Origin: Lachnospiraceae bacterium
Lineage (GTDB): Bacteria; Bacillota; Clostridia; Lachnospirales; Lachnospiraceae
DNA: 40,237 nucleotides
Direction of reading: 5' to 3'
Assembly: GCA_017436865.1 (NCBI GenBank)
Contig: JAFSCH010000115.1
Coordinates: 1-40,237, forward strand
Shown here: positions 8,111 to 16,443 of the stretch, one piece after another
Position numbering within the stretch: position 1 is the stretch's first letter
How the letters are laid out: every line of letters starts with the position of its first letter
Notes under the pieces: model-generated
Database searches by the model: none
Told to the model about the DNA's origin: nothing
Seen by the model: the letters and a program-made list of their open reading frames with translations, nothing else
Made by a program: the position numbers and the translations under genes

Positions 8111-9040
8111 CTATGCTACTTTAATCTGAAACCGTCTGGAATAATTCTCATTCAGATACTTTTTATATAACTCTAGTTCCTCTTCTTTCAGTCTCTTGGT
8201 ATCAATGCGTGATGACGTAACATTCGTCCAGCTTATTCGGTAATCTTCACATTCTGCCATTTCAAAATCACCCATTTCCGCTTTGATTTCCTGCTCAATC
8301 TGACTCTTTTCTTTTTCCATTCTTTCAATGATTTCAACAATTTCGGTTCTTCTTTGCAGTTTTTCCTTATAAGCCGTTAATTGTAACGTATCCGTTCTGA
8401 GAGCCTTTGGGTAATACTTACTTAAAATCTCATCACACACCTTACTTCCGTCTGGTGCTGGCATAATTCCTTTCATGACATGCTCTTTCCAGAACTCGGC
8501 TTCAATCTGAATGAGGTAATTAATGATTTCCTCATCCCTTTCTATTTTCTGATAGACAAACCGCACACCAAGAATAACCGCTGCGATATACCATGCCTTT
8601 GCTCCGGTAACTAACATATAGTGATGACATTGTATCTGATAATGCATGGGAACCTGTCCATCCTTCCATTTATCAGCGTTATAAGCGCTGACTGTCTTAC
8701 ATTCCAATCCTGCATTTTTTCCTAACACCGTTCTGTCGATGTTAGCCATAATATACGGATATTCTTCATGACAGTAGATTGCATTGGCTTTTCTTACTTT
8801 TAGACCAGTTTCTTCCATAAACCGTTCTGCAACGTACTGCTCCAAATCTCTTCCCTGTCGCATTGCTTCATTATCAAATTCATTCAGATCCTCAGATGTT
8901 TTATCCTGATATACCTGAATAGCGGAACTATATGGATTCAGTCCACATATCGCACCTGCATCCGAACCGCCTATCCCCATTTTTCGATACTTTAACCAGT
9001 CCTCATGGCTCATTCCCAATGTGGAAACCAATTTCTTCAT
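8111..9040 (-). CDS. yqaJ: YqaJ-family (lambda-exonuclease fold) nuclease
   Basis: A 309-residue PD-(D/E)xK nuclease that would produce the single strands RecT anneals. Catalytic-type residues are visible: GIGGSDAGAICGLNPY near the N-terminus, the Asp in PYIMANIDR and the ECKT motif (AGLECKTV), then a helical HYQIQCHHYM segment. A coiled-coil stretch follows near residues 220-260. It lies upstream of recT and downstream of DUF932, but a terminator at 9066-9099 separates it from DUF932. The intact sequence serves as reference for the interrupted copy at 25574-26503. Confidence 0.93.
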   Translation of the reverse strand: MKKLVSTLGMSHEDWLKYRKMGIGGSDAGAICGLNPYSSAIQVYQDKTSEDLNEFDNEAMRQGRDLEQYVAERFMEETGLKVRKANAIYCHEEYPYIMANIDRTVLGKNAGLECKTVSAYNADKWKDGQVPMHYQIQCHHYMLVTGAKAWYIAAVILGVRFVYQKIERDEEIINYLIQIEAEFWKEHVMKGIMPAPDGSKVCDEILSKYYPKALRTDTLQLTAYKEKLQRRTEIVEIIERMEKEKSQIEQEIKAEMGDFEMAECEDYRISWTNVTSSRIDTKRLKEEELELYKKYLNENYSRRFQIKVA

Positions 9041-9065
9041 ACGCTTACCATCCTTTCACAAAATA

Positions 9066-9099
9066 AAAACACCCCACTATCATTTTTTTGATAGTGGGG
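9066..9099 (-). terminator. Terminator between DUF932 and yqaJ
   Basis: Perfect 11-bp stem CCCCACTATCA/TGATAGTGGGG with a short loop, followed on the minus strand by a U-rich stretch (TGTTTTTATTTT). It probably reduces read-through from the strongly initiated DUF932 gene into yqaJ-recT. Confidence 0.85.
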
Positions 9100-9104
9100 C
9101 TTGC

Positions 9105-10037
9105 TTATGCTGCCTTAACCATTTCATATGCTCTGTCAATTAATACGTTTCCATCTACAATACGGGCAAATAAATTTTCCTTATAATTTGCCGTTTCTCT
9201 TAACGGCTTACTGTGTGTTGCAAAGTCTGAAACCGCATTAATAAAGCGGTAGCCATTCTTGCCTACATCCTTTAAGTCAGGAGCGTCGAAATATCTTCGT
9301 TTCATATCCAGTTGCAGACTACGCATATTTTTCATCTGCAAATCACTCATATCTGCGGAAACCGGAAAGAATGTCTCGATATATTCCATGACCTGCTTAT
9401 CGGTAAGCTTCTTTCTCTGTAATTCCTCAATTCCTTTTCCGAGCTCCACCATATAGGAGCTTGCTAGTTTCAACGTATCCCTTGCCTCATCCATTTTACC
9501 TTGAATGTTACCGATATGGTTGGTGCTCCAACATCTCTTGGCTGTATTCAACGCCAAGTTCAAAGTGTTCTGACATACCACTCTTATCGGTGTCATAGCT
9601 ACCTTAATCGAGCCGGAACCGTCATGAGAATTCATAAATACCATATACGGTGTTACTTCATCACCGGAAATAATATAGTGATGCGGAAGCTTTGCCAATA
9701 TCCATGTACGCTTTCCTTCAGCCAGTGCTCCTGCTGTTTCATAAGTTACACCTTCTCCTAACAATGCATCCGTAAATTCAAAAGCCTCATCATTCTGCAC
9801 TACCTTGTAACGGTTTGATACCACACCTAAAATCTTGCCGTCACAATCTCTCCGATTAACTTTGTACCCTTGAATCACTGCTCCATTCTCTGTTAATATT
9901 GGTTCCTGAATTACTTTCCAATCAAGACCAGCCAATATCAGTGCTTCTTTTGATGTTGGTGCTTCCTGTACCGAAACACCTAAACCGTGCCACGGCTTCT
10001 CTCTTGTGTAAAACATCGTTTCTACATTTGCTGCCAT
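9105..10037 (-). CDS. DUF932 / TIGR03299 phage-plasmid protein
   Basis: A 310-residue protein of the DUF932 family, found on phages and plasmids next to recombination genes; its biochemical role is unknown. The typical N-terminus (MAANVETMFY, KPWHGLG), LLGEGVTYETAGALAEGKRTWILA, the MTPIRVVCQNTLNLAL motif and the C-terminal GYRFINAVSDFATHS are all present. It has a strong AAGGAGG start signal and its own terminator, so it may be made in larger amounts than the genes after it. An equivalent gene lies at 26861-27790. The 5' region carries a structured leader (10084-10224). Confidence 0.92.
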   Translation of the reverse strand: MAANVETMFYTREKPWHGLGVSVQEAPTSKEALILAGLDWKVIQEPILTENGAVIQGYKVNRRDCDGKILGVVSNRYKVVQNDEAFEFTDALLGEGVTYETAGALAEGKRTWILAKLPHHYIISGDEVTPYMVFMNSHDGSGSIKVAMTPIRVVCQNTLNLALNTAKRCWSTNHIGNIQGKMDEARDTLKLASSYMVELGKGIEELQRKKLTDKQVMEYIETFFPVSADMSDLQMKNMRSLQLDMKRRYFDAPDLKDVGKNGYRFINAVSDFATHSKPLRETANYKENLFARIVDGNVLIDRAYEMVKAA

Positions 10038-10083
10038 AATATAATCCCTCCTTGAAATAAATTGTTATCCTTGTTTCAAGAAA

Positions 10084-10224
10084 ATAATATATATTTAATC
10101 TTGGCAGAAATGCGAAAAAATAAATTTTCTATGAGCCCTTAAGGGAACCTTTACGGCTCCCACTACATACAGTCTAGTGATGAACCGCCTGCTATGCGAA
10201 AGTACTAGAGGATAATATATATTT
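10084..10224 (-). ncRNA. Structured leader upstream of DUF932, framed by 13-bp direct repeats
   Basis: Two copies of ATAATATATATTT (10084-10096 and 10212-10224) bracket a GC-richer 115-bp segment unlike its AT-rich surroundings. On the minus strand it can form GGGAGCC/GGTTCCC, CTAGT/ACTAG and a CCCTTAAGGG palindrome. It may be a 5'-UTR regulatory RNA, or a tiny insertion with the repeats as target duplications. Element 2 has nothing comparable before its DUF932 gene. I do not recognise a known riboswitch class. Confidence 0.45.
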
Positions 10225-10241
10225 CAATTACAGATAAATAC

Positions 10242-10277
10242 GAAAAGTGTTGAGACTACCAAAATCCCAACACTTTC
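10242..10277. terminator. Hairpin after the zinc-ribbon membrane protein gene
   Basis: AAAGTGTTG and CAACACTTT form a 9-bp stem around a 15-base loop just beyond the stop of the 10293-12014 gene. The following minus-strand bases (TTCGTATTT) contain only a weak U stretch, so termination is probable but not strong. Confidence 0.55.
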
Positions 10278-10292
10278 ATATTCCATTCTCAT

Positions 10293-12014
10293 TTAACTTG
10301 TTTGAAGATACTCTGAATTCCAGTACCTTTGTGACTCAATAAGCCAATCCAATTCTTCAGCTCCAGTACTATTATCAGCTCCTACCAGTAATGTTCCTGC
10401 ATTTTCCCAATAGAAATATAGATTTGTTCCATTTTCCCACTGTGTTGTAAGCATACTAGTATCTACATACTCTGCTTCCATTTGATAAATATATTCCCCA
10501 CCATCAATAGACATTTCAATATATGCATATGGTTGATTTAACCAGACTTCTACACAGCCATATCCAATATCAGAACCATTTGTATAGCAACCATCAACAC
10601 CAAGAAAAGAATTACTATCTTCATACATACTTATAGTATCATCAGCCAATGTAAATCTTTTTCCATTCAATAATCTGTCCATATCATAGTCCAATTCATC
10701 ATCCGAAAAACCTGTACCTCCAATAACCCGTACCACCAAGCTTGTTGGAGTTTCCCATATAAATTCTATCTGTCCTTGCTCTCCATTTCCATAATAAGTA
10801 TCAACAACTAACGTTTTTCCATCACCCTTTTGATAAAGTACCCATCCATCTATAAAATTAGGAACTTTTGCCGTTTCAAATGACATATAATATATGAGAT
10901 TATCGTCTGTATCAAATGTTAAATATGTCTCATATCCATTATCCCATGATACATATCTTCCCATTTCTCCAACAAATTCAGATGTTACTTCCTTTGGCGT
11001 ATTAGCACTTATCATATCAAAGTCAGAAGATGATTGTACTTTTACCGTACAATCATAAAGCTCCATTCCCCAAAAAGAATCTCGCGCAATACCTTTTGCA
11101 ATAACTATATCTCCTGTTTTTAAGTCTTTCATTATGTCATAATCTACATAGCAATTAATTGAACTAATTTGAAACTCATCATGCGGATCAGCCAGACTTA
11201 CATAATAATCATCTTCGCCACCAATAAATGATATTTGCCCTTCCAATTTTACAATATTATCTTCATATTTTTCCTTTGCAACTATTTGATTACTTTCATA
11301 TTCTTCCAAAAGTTCCGATACCGTTAATGAATACTCATCTCTTTTGCTTTCTTTACCTTTATTATTCACTTCTTTTTCAATACGTTTCTCTTCTTTTTTC
11401 ACTTCCCCGTTTTCTTCTGAATCTGGAATACAAAATGCAATCACTAACGCAATTATAATAAGCGCTAATTCAATAAATACGCCTACACTCATTTTATGGA
11501 AAAATTTCTTCCTATATAGCAGAACTGATAATAAATAAATTAATGCAAATGCGAATGACAGCATACTCCATATTGCTAAATCAGAATATATTCCTATATT
11601 CGCAATACCTATTAATCCACCAAAGCAATAAAAACCTACACTTGTACCAATTGCATACTTATTTCTTCTTCCAGCTATTCCAACAATTCCGGCAACCAAC
11701 CAACACACTGCAAGAATCGCTCCTGCTGTTCCACTGGCACTTCCATTGTCTTCAAAAGTATTAACAACTCCTACTGCACATGACTGAAACATTATCACAA
11801 GGAAAAGTACAATCGAAACAATTCCTATAACTAATCTTCCTGTTTTAAATAAATATTCTCGCTTAGTCATTCTAACTTTATTACTTTCTCTGACTTCTTC
11901 ATTTTTCACTGTTGTAGTGCTCTCTTGTATAGTACTATTTCCAGTTGTGTGCCCACAATACTGGCAAAACTTTGCTTCATCAGCAATTTCATTCCCACAA
12001 TTTACGCAAAGCAT
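10293..12014 (-). CDS. Zinc-ribbon membrane protein with OB-fold domain
   Basis: A 573-residue membrane protein. It starts with a zinc ribbon (CVNCGNEIADEAKFCQYCG) and then has five hydrophobic segments between about residues 55 and 190 (for example LVIGIVSIVLFLVIM and LALIIIALVIAFCIP). A Lys/Glu linker leads to an OB-fold tRNA_anti-like domain (VKLEGQISFIGGEDDYYVSL to MKDLKTGDIVIAKGIA) and a long Tyr/Asp-rich C-terminal beta domain of unknown type. Start at ATG after GGAGGGG. It is a single gene with its own terminator and looks like accessory cargo. A sensor or envelope-stress role is only a guess from the architecture. Confidence 0.8.
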   Translation of the reverse strand: MLCVNCGNEIADEAKFCQYCGHTTGNSTIQESTTTVKNEEVRESNKVRMTKREYLFKTGRLVIGIVSIVLFLVIMFQSCAVGVVNTFEDNGSASGTAGAILAVCWLVAGIVGIAGRRNKYAIGTSVGFYCFGGLIGIANIGIYSDLAIWSMLSFAFALIYLLSVLLYRKKFFHKMSVGVFIELALIIIALVIAFCIPDSEENGEVKKEEKRIEKEVNNKGKESKRDEYSLTVSELLEEYESNQIVAKEKYEDNIVKLEGQISFIGGEDDYYVSLADPHDEFQISSINCYVDYDIMKDLKTGDIVIAKGIARDSFWGMELYDCTVKVQSSSDFDMISANTPKEVTSEFVGEMGRYVSWDNGYETYLTFDTDDNLIYYMSFETAKVPNFIDGWVLYQKGDGKTLVVDTYYGNGEQGQIEFIWETPTSLVVRVIGGTGFSDDELDYDMDRLLNGKRFTLADDTISMYEDSNSFLGVDGCYTNGSDIGYGCVEVWLNQPYAYIEMSIDGGEYIYQMEAEYVDTSMLTTQWENGTNLYFYWENAGTLLVGADNSTGAEELDWLIESQRYWNSEYLQTS

Positions 12015-12239
12015 CTCTTCCCCTCCTGGTCTTCTATATTTCGCTTAAATAACGTTATATCTTTACTATATATTGTCCTTTGTACACTACTTAACCATTT
12101 AAATAATCAATTTCTTCCTTCTTTTTACCTATATCATTAATCTCTGTTTTTGTTTTACATTTCCCCCATGCCCTTACATAGTTCTTCAACTCTTCCTATA
12201 AACACTACAATTATCAAAAAAATAAACAATTCTTTCATT

Positions 12240-12335
12240 TTACCTTACACAAACAAACCTACAAACCAACCTCCTATAAAAATTGAAAATAACTGTTCCT
12301 AAAACAACACCAACTACTACTAATAATACATCCAT
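12240..12335 (-). CDS. Hydrophobic micropeptide (possible type I-like toxin)
   Basis: A 31-codon frame with an AAGGAGA ribosome site. It encodes a Val/Leu-rich membrane segment (MDVLLVVVGVVLGTVIF) followed by a basic tail (YRRLVCRFVCVR), the layout of small membrane toxins or holin-like peptides. A good minus-strand promoter (TTTACA-17-TATAAT, 12436-12408) lies ahead, and a palindrome sits between its boxes. It is divergent from the HTH regulator at 12482-12781. No antisense antitoxin RNA was identified. Confidence 0.5.
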   Translation of the reverse strand: MDVLLVVVGVVLGTVIFNFYRRLVCRFVCVR

Positions 12336-12407
12336 ATGCGCTCTCTCCTTTTCTATTCTGTATACAACTTTCTTGTTTTTTCAGAATATTCTTTATTTTA
12401 TAAGTCA

Positions 12408-12436
12408 ATTATAACAATACTAAAGTATTTTGTAAA
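12408..12436 (-). promoter_or_regulatory. Promoter with operator-like palindrome before the micropeptide
   Basis: Minus-strand boxes TTTACA (12431-12436) and TATAAT (12408-12413) with a 17-bp spacer. The spacer contains the perfect palindrome AATACT-AA-AGTATT (12416-12429). A related ATACTATT word occurs nearby, between the likely -35 and -10 of the divergent HTH gene. A repressor bound here would block the micropeptide promoter; the adjacent HTH protein is the obvious candidate. Confidence 0.65.
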
Positions 12437-12481
12437 TATACTATTTTTTGGATAGACTATATAAAAAAGGAGTACACATCT

Positions 12482-12781
12482 ATGTTAGGAGAACAGATTC
12501 GCGACTTACGCCTAGCTCGCAATATTAGCCAAGTTGCCCTTGCAAATCATCTTGGTGTAACCAAACAAAGTGTCAGCAACTGGGAAAATAACAACATTCT
12601 CCCTTCATTAGATATGCTGAAAAAAATTGCCCAATATTTTTCATGTACCACTGATTATTTATTAGAATTGGAAAATGACAGGCTTTACATTGAAACCACA
12701 AACTTGACCATTGAGCAAATTGCTCATATACAGTTATTGGTTCAAGACTTAATCGAATTGAATTCTAAGGTAAAAAAATAG
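12482..12781 (+). CDS. XRE/Cro-CI-type HTH repressor
   Basis: A 99-residue regulator with a classic N-terminal HTH_3 domain (IRDLRLARNISQVALANHLGV followed by KQSVSNWENNNILPSLDML) and a short helical C-terminal region that may dimerise. It is one of the few plus-strand genes, with AAGGAG before the ATG and its own terminator. It is transcribed away from the hydrophobic micropeptide and shares a 145-bp control region with palindromes. This suggests a small self-contained switch that controls the micropeptide and itself. Confidence 0.88.
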   Translation: MLGEQIRDLRLARNISQVALANHLGVTKQSVSNWENNNILPSLDMLKKIAQYFSCTTDYLLELENDRLYIETTNLTIEQIAHIQLLVQDLIELNSKVKK

Positions 12782-12815
12782 ACGAAGGAATTATATTACA
12801 ATCCCTTCGTCTTTT
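12781..12815 (+). terminator. Terminator of the HTH gene
   Basis: GACGAAGG and CCTTCGTC form an 8-bp stem, extended by ATT/AAT after one mismatch, followed by TTTTAAT on the plus strand. It directly follows the stop codon. Confidence 0.85.
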
Positions 12816-13037
12816 AATATTAAGTTACGCTCTTTGTTTTTATCTCCTCTCTTTCGGAGAGATGATGTATCATTATTTAAAGCCACTATACTACTTACCT
12901 ACTATCTTAAAATCTTCGTTTTCCTCTACCATAAATATCATCTCTCGCTATCCTTTTCTTCATGTAGCATATACAACACTCCTTCTACAAGCTTTCTTGC
13001 CTTATCATTACTTACTACCATAATGTTCAAATCTGCA

Positions 13038-14141
13038 TTATTTTTTTATATAAACTTGTCCAAAAAATCTTTTGAATCTTTTACATTCCTGCTCTGCTTC
13101 TTCTGCACGATTGATTGCCTTGGCAACATTGATTTCCAAGCGTTTATTAGTTTCTTTTAAATCTAAAATTTGGTTATCTTTAGCTTGATTTTTTGACCGT
13201 TCCGCTTGCAGATTATTCTTTAATGTTTCGTTTTCTTCCCTCAGGTTAATATACTCATCTAGTATAGTCCCCACATGTCTTTCTTCCATCGTCCACCCCA
13301 TTCTATCCTCTATATGGATTTCTTCTACATCATCAAATCCTTGTCCTCCATCTTTCTTAGGTTCAATGAATTTATCACATCCTGTTTTCGAATAATTACT
13401 ACATCCCAATGCAATATTCCATGTATTCTTTTTATTACCAAGTTTTTTCTTTACCCATGGCTTATATCTAAAAACCAAAAAGCCATCACATAATGGGCAT
13501 TTTACTGTATCTGTTCTTTTAAATCTATAATGATTATCTCTCGTTCGTGTCTTCTCTTCGATTTCTCTTATCTCTTCTAAGTTCTCTTTATGTTCGGCAT
13601 CTCTCCACGCCGACTTCGCTTCTATCTTCTCAAGTTGCTTGCACAATTCATCAAAATCCAGTTTTTCTTTGCCTTCAGAAAGCAGCAAACAAATCCCCTC
13701 TAACAGATTGTCTTTTCCTAAAACATAATCGTTTGGATAATGGCTTCTTACGCTACGTTCAGAATACTCTAACAAAAACTCAACAGTTACTACTTGTTCT
13801 CTTGGAATATCAAAACACGAGCAAAAAATTTGCTTGTGAAAATGGTTCTGTTCAATAGGATTATCTGTTGTAACACCATTTAAAAGAGTCCATGTCTCTT
13901 CGCTATAATCTGTTTGAACGTAATTTGCAGCTTTGGTTTCTCCAATTATAATCCTATCATCTGTCACAATAATATGATCAATTTCCACAGTCCTTTTACC
14001 ATACACAGAAGGGAAGTCCAAAATTACATGATTATAAACTCTAATCAATTTTCCTAAAAGTTCGGAAGCTTTTTCTATAACATCTCTGACATACGCTTCG
14101 CCTTGGATTCCTTTTTCAATATTCTTTTGTGCTCCTGCCAT
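13038..14141 (-). CDS. NERD nuclease-like protein with zinc ribbon and coiled coil
   Basis: A 367-residue protein in three parts. The N-terminal NERD domain is a predicted PD-(D/E)xK nuclease fold: GIQGEAYVRDVI, the Asp in VEIDHIIVTDDRIIIGETKAA and the E-x-K pair. A topoisomerase-like zinc ribbon follows (CPLCDGFLVFRYKPW, then LGCSNYSKTGCDKFIEP). The C-terminus is a long coiled coil (LREENETLKNNLQAERSK to EQECKRF). Start chosen at 14141, where GGAGG stands five bases ahead. NERD proteins often occur on mobile elements and in defence loci. Nuclease activity is inferred from the motif. Confidence 0.85.
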   Translation of the reverse strand: MAGAQKNIEKGIQGEAYVRDVIEKASELLGKLIRVYNHVILDFPSVYGKRTVEIDHIIVTDDRIIIGETKAANYVQTDYSEETWTLLNGVTTDNPIEQNHFHKQIFCSCFDIPREQVVTVEFLLEYSERSVRSHYPNDYVLGKDNLLEGICLLLSEGKEKLDFDELCKQLEKIEAKSAWRDAEHKENLEEIREIEEKTRTRDNHYRFKRTDTVKCPLCDGFLVFRYKPWVKKKLGNKKNTWNIALGCSNYSKTGCDKFIEPKKDGGQGFDDVEEIHIEDRMGWTMEERHVGTILDEYINLREENETLKNNLQAERSKNQAKDNQILDLKETNKRLEINVAKAINRAEEAEQECKRFKRFFGQVYIKK

Positions 14142-14181
14142 ATCTGCCTCCATCTAAAACATTCATCTATCACATTCTTAA

Positions 14182-14388
14182 TTAGACATTTCTAATAGTA
14201 CGATTTAAAATCCCACACCTCTTGATTTTCCTATATTTTTCCTGAAAAGCAACTTCTTGCCAGGGCAAATAATATCTAATTCTATTCCCGCTAGTATCTT
14301 CTCCATAATAAATAAGTTCATTTAGCACACTAACATCATATTGTGAACAAAAACACAACAATATCTTCTGTTTTTGTTTTAATCTCAC
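14182..14388 (-). CDS. Small unknown protein or gene remnant
   Basis: A 68-codon frame starting at GTG with no convincing ribosome site. It encodes a mixed Lys/Tyr-rich protein (FCSQYDVSVLNELIYYGED). No family is recognised. It lies between the NERD gene and the two-TM protein in the same direction. It may be real or the remainder of a longer gene. Confidence 0.3.
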   Translation of the reverse strand: MRLKQKQKILLCFCSQYDVSVLNELIYYGEDTSGNRIRYYLPWQEVAFQEKYRKIKRCGILNRTIRNV

Positions 14389-14404
14389 ATGCCATTGTTA
14401 TGTA

Positions 14405-15745
14405 TTATTCATAAATATTAAAATCTGGTTGCTCTATATTCGCTGGACATGGTGGGTTTTTCCACAAACGATATATCGGAAAATCTAGCACTTGCAATTT
14501 TTGATTCTCTTCTAAATCTTCAAATACTTTTTGCGCCTCATCGTAATTTTTGACAATTATCAATGCCCCAAGGCGCAATATATTCGGTTTATTAGGATTT
14601 TCAATAATCACTCTCGCAGCTTTTAAATCCTTCTTTGAAATAGTCCCCATTCTTCTCAATACTTGCAAGTAATTTAGGCATGCAATATCTTTACACTCTT
14701 CCGTACCTTCATATTTGCGCAAAAATTCAGCAATACTCTTTGCAATCGGAAGCATATAACCATATCTCTCCTTGTCAATGTCATATGTAACAAGTGTTTC
14801 CATTAATACACCATTTAACTTATGAAAGCCAGATTCGTCTAACAGAATATTTGGCATATATGATAAGCTAGCTTGTATTTTTTCAACTGGCATGCGCATA
14901 AAATAACTACGCCCCAGCCAATAAATTCTTCTTTCTCTCTCCTCTTCAATTTGCTCATCCGACATTCTTTCAAAACGATAATCCAATAAATCAAACTTCT
15001 CTTTTCCCAGTACCTCTCTATATTGAATCAGTTCAAAAAATGATGCATCATAGAATAAAATTTCATTTCTTCTTCCAGGAATTTTTCTAGTATTATAATG
15101 TTCAAAATATGACAACATATGTAAAAATCTACATTTTCTAATATCCAATAATAGTTCAAGAAGTTCGTCATTAATATTTCCAGATACTGGTAAACTAAAT
15201 ATTTCATCAATCGTTTTGGTTATTGACTCACCACATGTTTTACATTTATCTAATAGATTAAACGAAAAACCTTTTACCTTAATATCCTTTCCATTCTTTA
15301 CATGGGTAATATCTGCATATTTTGTAATCGAATCAAATTCTAAGCTCTTAACTTGACATAAATCAGATAATGTAATATCCTCAATATTCTTATCTACTTC
15401 AATCTCGAATAATATCATTCTAATGATGTAACTCAAATTATCATATATAGTAACTAGATTATTTGAAATAATAGCAAATGCCTTTTTTTCTTTTTCTTTC
15501 TTAGGGATATAATCAACTACAAAATAAAAAATAAGTGACGCGACATATGCCATACAAAACTCATTAACAATAAACCATATTTCATATGCGTTAGTTCCTT
15601 CAACAGGACGTTCAAATAATCTCTTTATAAAGCTAGGCAACACACACCACATTGAAGCACTTGAGAACTTGACTATGCAAAATAGAGACACTAGCATTAA
15701 AATAATTAATATACTCTTTTTAAATCTATACCCTACTTTTTTCAA
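14405..15745 (-). CDS. Two-TM protein with large cytoplasmic domain
   Basis: About 446 residues from the TTG start at 15745, which has GGGGGAG ahead; an alternative GTG at 15805 lacks a ribosome site. There are two membrane segments near the N-terminus (SILIILMLVSLFCIVKF, and FCMAYVASLIFYFVVDYI about 60 residues later). A long soluble region follows, mostly helical and repeat-like toward the C-terminus (IACLNYLQVLRRMGTISKKDL, LGALIIVKNYDEAQKVFEDL). No family is recognised. Accessory membrane proteins of this shape occur in defence loci, but nothing here assigns one. Confidence 0.65.
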   Translation of the reverse strand: MKKVGYRFKKSILIILMLVSLFCIVKFSSASMWCVLPSFIKRLFERPVEGTNAYEIWFIVNEFCMAYVASLIFYFVVDYIPKKEKEKKAFAIISNNLVTIYDNLSYIIRMILFEIEVDKNIEDITLSDLCQVKSLEFDSITKYADITHVKNGKDIKVKGFSFNLLDKCKTCGESITKTIDEIFSLPVSGNINDELLELLLDIRKCRFLHMLSYFEHYNTRKIPGRRNEILFYDASFFELIQYREVLGKEKFDLLDYRFERMSDEQIEEERERRIYWLGRSYFMRMPVEKIQASLSYMPNILLDESGFHKLNGVLMETLVTYDIDKERYGYMLPIAKSIAEFLRKYEGTEECKDIACLNYLQVLRRMGTISKKDLKAARVIIENPNKPNILRLGALIIVKNYDEAQKVFEDLEENQKLQVLDFPIYRLWKNPPCPANIEQPDFNIYE

Positions 15746-15943
15746 CTCTTCTCCCCCTACAAAATCACTAAAATATATCATAAATAGCAATGTTTGGTAA
15801 CACACAATGCTTACATAACTATTCCATTTACTAACAATTATATCGTTCTTTTCTCTTCTTTTCCATAAAAATAATGCTTCAGTATAACCAGAGCGTCTCT
15901 GTAGAGTAACATTATTTCATTACTCTAAGCACACTTTTTTCAC

Positions 15944-16066
15944 CTATTCCACCGAAAATCCAAAATACTTTTCAATTTCTCCTTCCTTCAACTTCCCATC
16001 TTGCAATAATTTCAAAGCTATCTCTTTCTTCTCCTTATTAATCAAATCTTCCATCACTTTACTCAT
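15944..16066 (-). CDS. Orphan Rpn C-terminal micro-gene (RpnS-like)
   Basis: A 40-codon frame (begins MSKVMEDLINKEKKEIALKL) that matches the last part of the full Rpn protein at 17628-18401 (MCKIMEDLINSEKKEIALKM and onward through LQDGKL). It has its own ATG and a GGAGG ribosome site nine bases ahead, and no recognisable Rpn nuclease domain precedes it. It may be a remnant of a deleted Rpn gene, or a free-standing version of the short C-terminal Rpn form that in other bacteria opposes the full-length nuclease. Confidence 0.6.
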   Translation of the reverse strand: MSKVMEDLINKEKKEIALKLLQDGKLKEGEIEKYFGFSVE

Positions 16067-16134
16067 TACTGTATTCCTCCCTCTTTTGAAATTCTTCTAG
16101 CATTGTAAAATGCTCTGCACCAAAGAGTACCCTC

Positions 16135-16353
16135 TTACACTCTATCATTTCCTCTTAACTCCTCAATATATTCATCAGCTTTCTTCCCTCTTTCGGTCGA
16201 TGTAACAAACCTATCCAAGTCAAGTTGCATCGAATCTTCCTTTTTATTTGGACAATCCAGAATAGTTACAATTACATCTCGCCCATCGTATTTACTTACA
16301 TCTTCTTCAAGAACAACCTTATTCCCCTGTATAACACCTTTTATTGCCAACAT
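16135..16353 (-). CDS. Antitoxin-like small protein (DUF104/AbrB-like N-terminus)
   Basis: A 72-residue protein with a beta-rich start (MLAIKGVIQGNKVVLEEDVS, then DGRDVIVTILD) typical of small antitoxins with a DUF104-like or AbrB-like fold, and a charged helical tail (RGKKADEYIEELRG) that could bind a toxin. Strong GGAGGG start signal. No PIN or RelE toxin gene follows; the next frame is the orphan Rpn tail. It therefore appears to be an antitoxin left without its partner, or one whose toxin is not recognisable. Confidence 0.6.
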   Translation of the reverse strand: MLAIKGVIQGNKVVLEEDVSKYDGRDVIVTILDCPNKKEDSMQLDLDRFVTSTERGKKADEYIEELRGNDRV

Positions 16354-16443
16354 GACATTGCCCTCCTATTATCTATAAAAACATATTCTTCATAAAATAT
16401 ATCAACATTTCCACCATAAATACACTAATATCCATAAATTGAT

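Noticed and set aside
10084-10224. Known riboswitch upstream of DUF932
   Set aside because: None of the conserved cores I can recall (c-di-GMP, preQ1, guanidine, SAM, purine) is present.
12940-13030. 27-codon minus-strand frame (MVVSNDKARKLVEGV) before the NERD gene end
   Set aside because: No ribosome site and no promoter; the peptide reads like a possible fragment, but the support is too weak to list.
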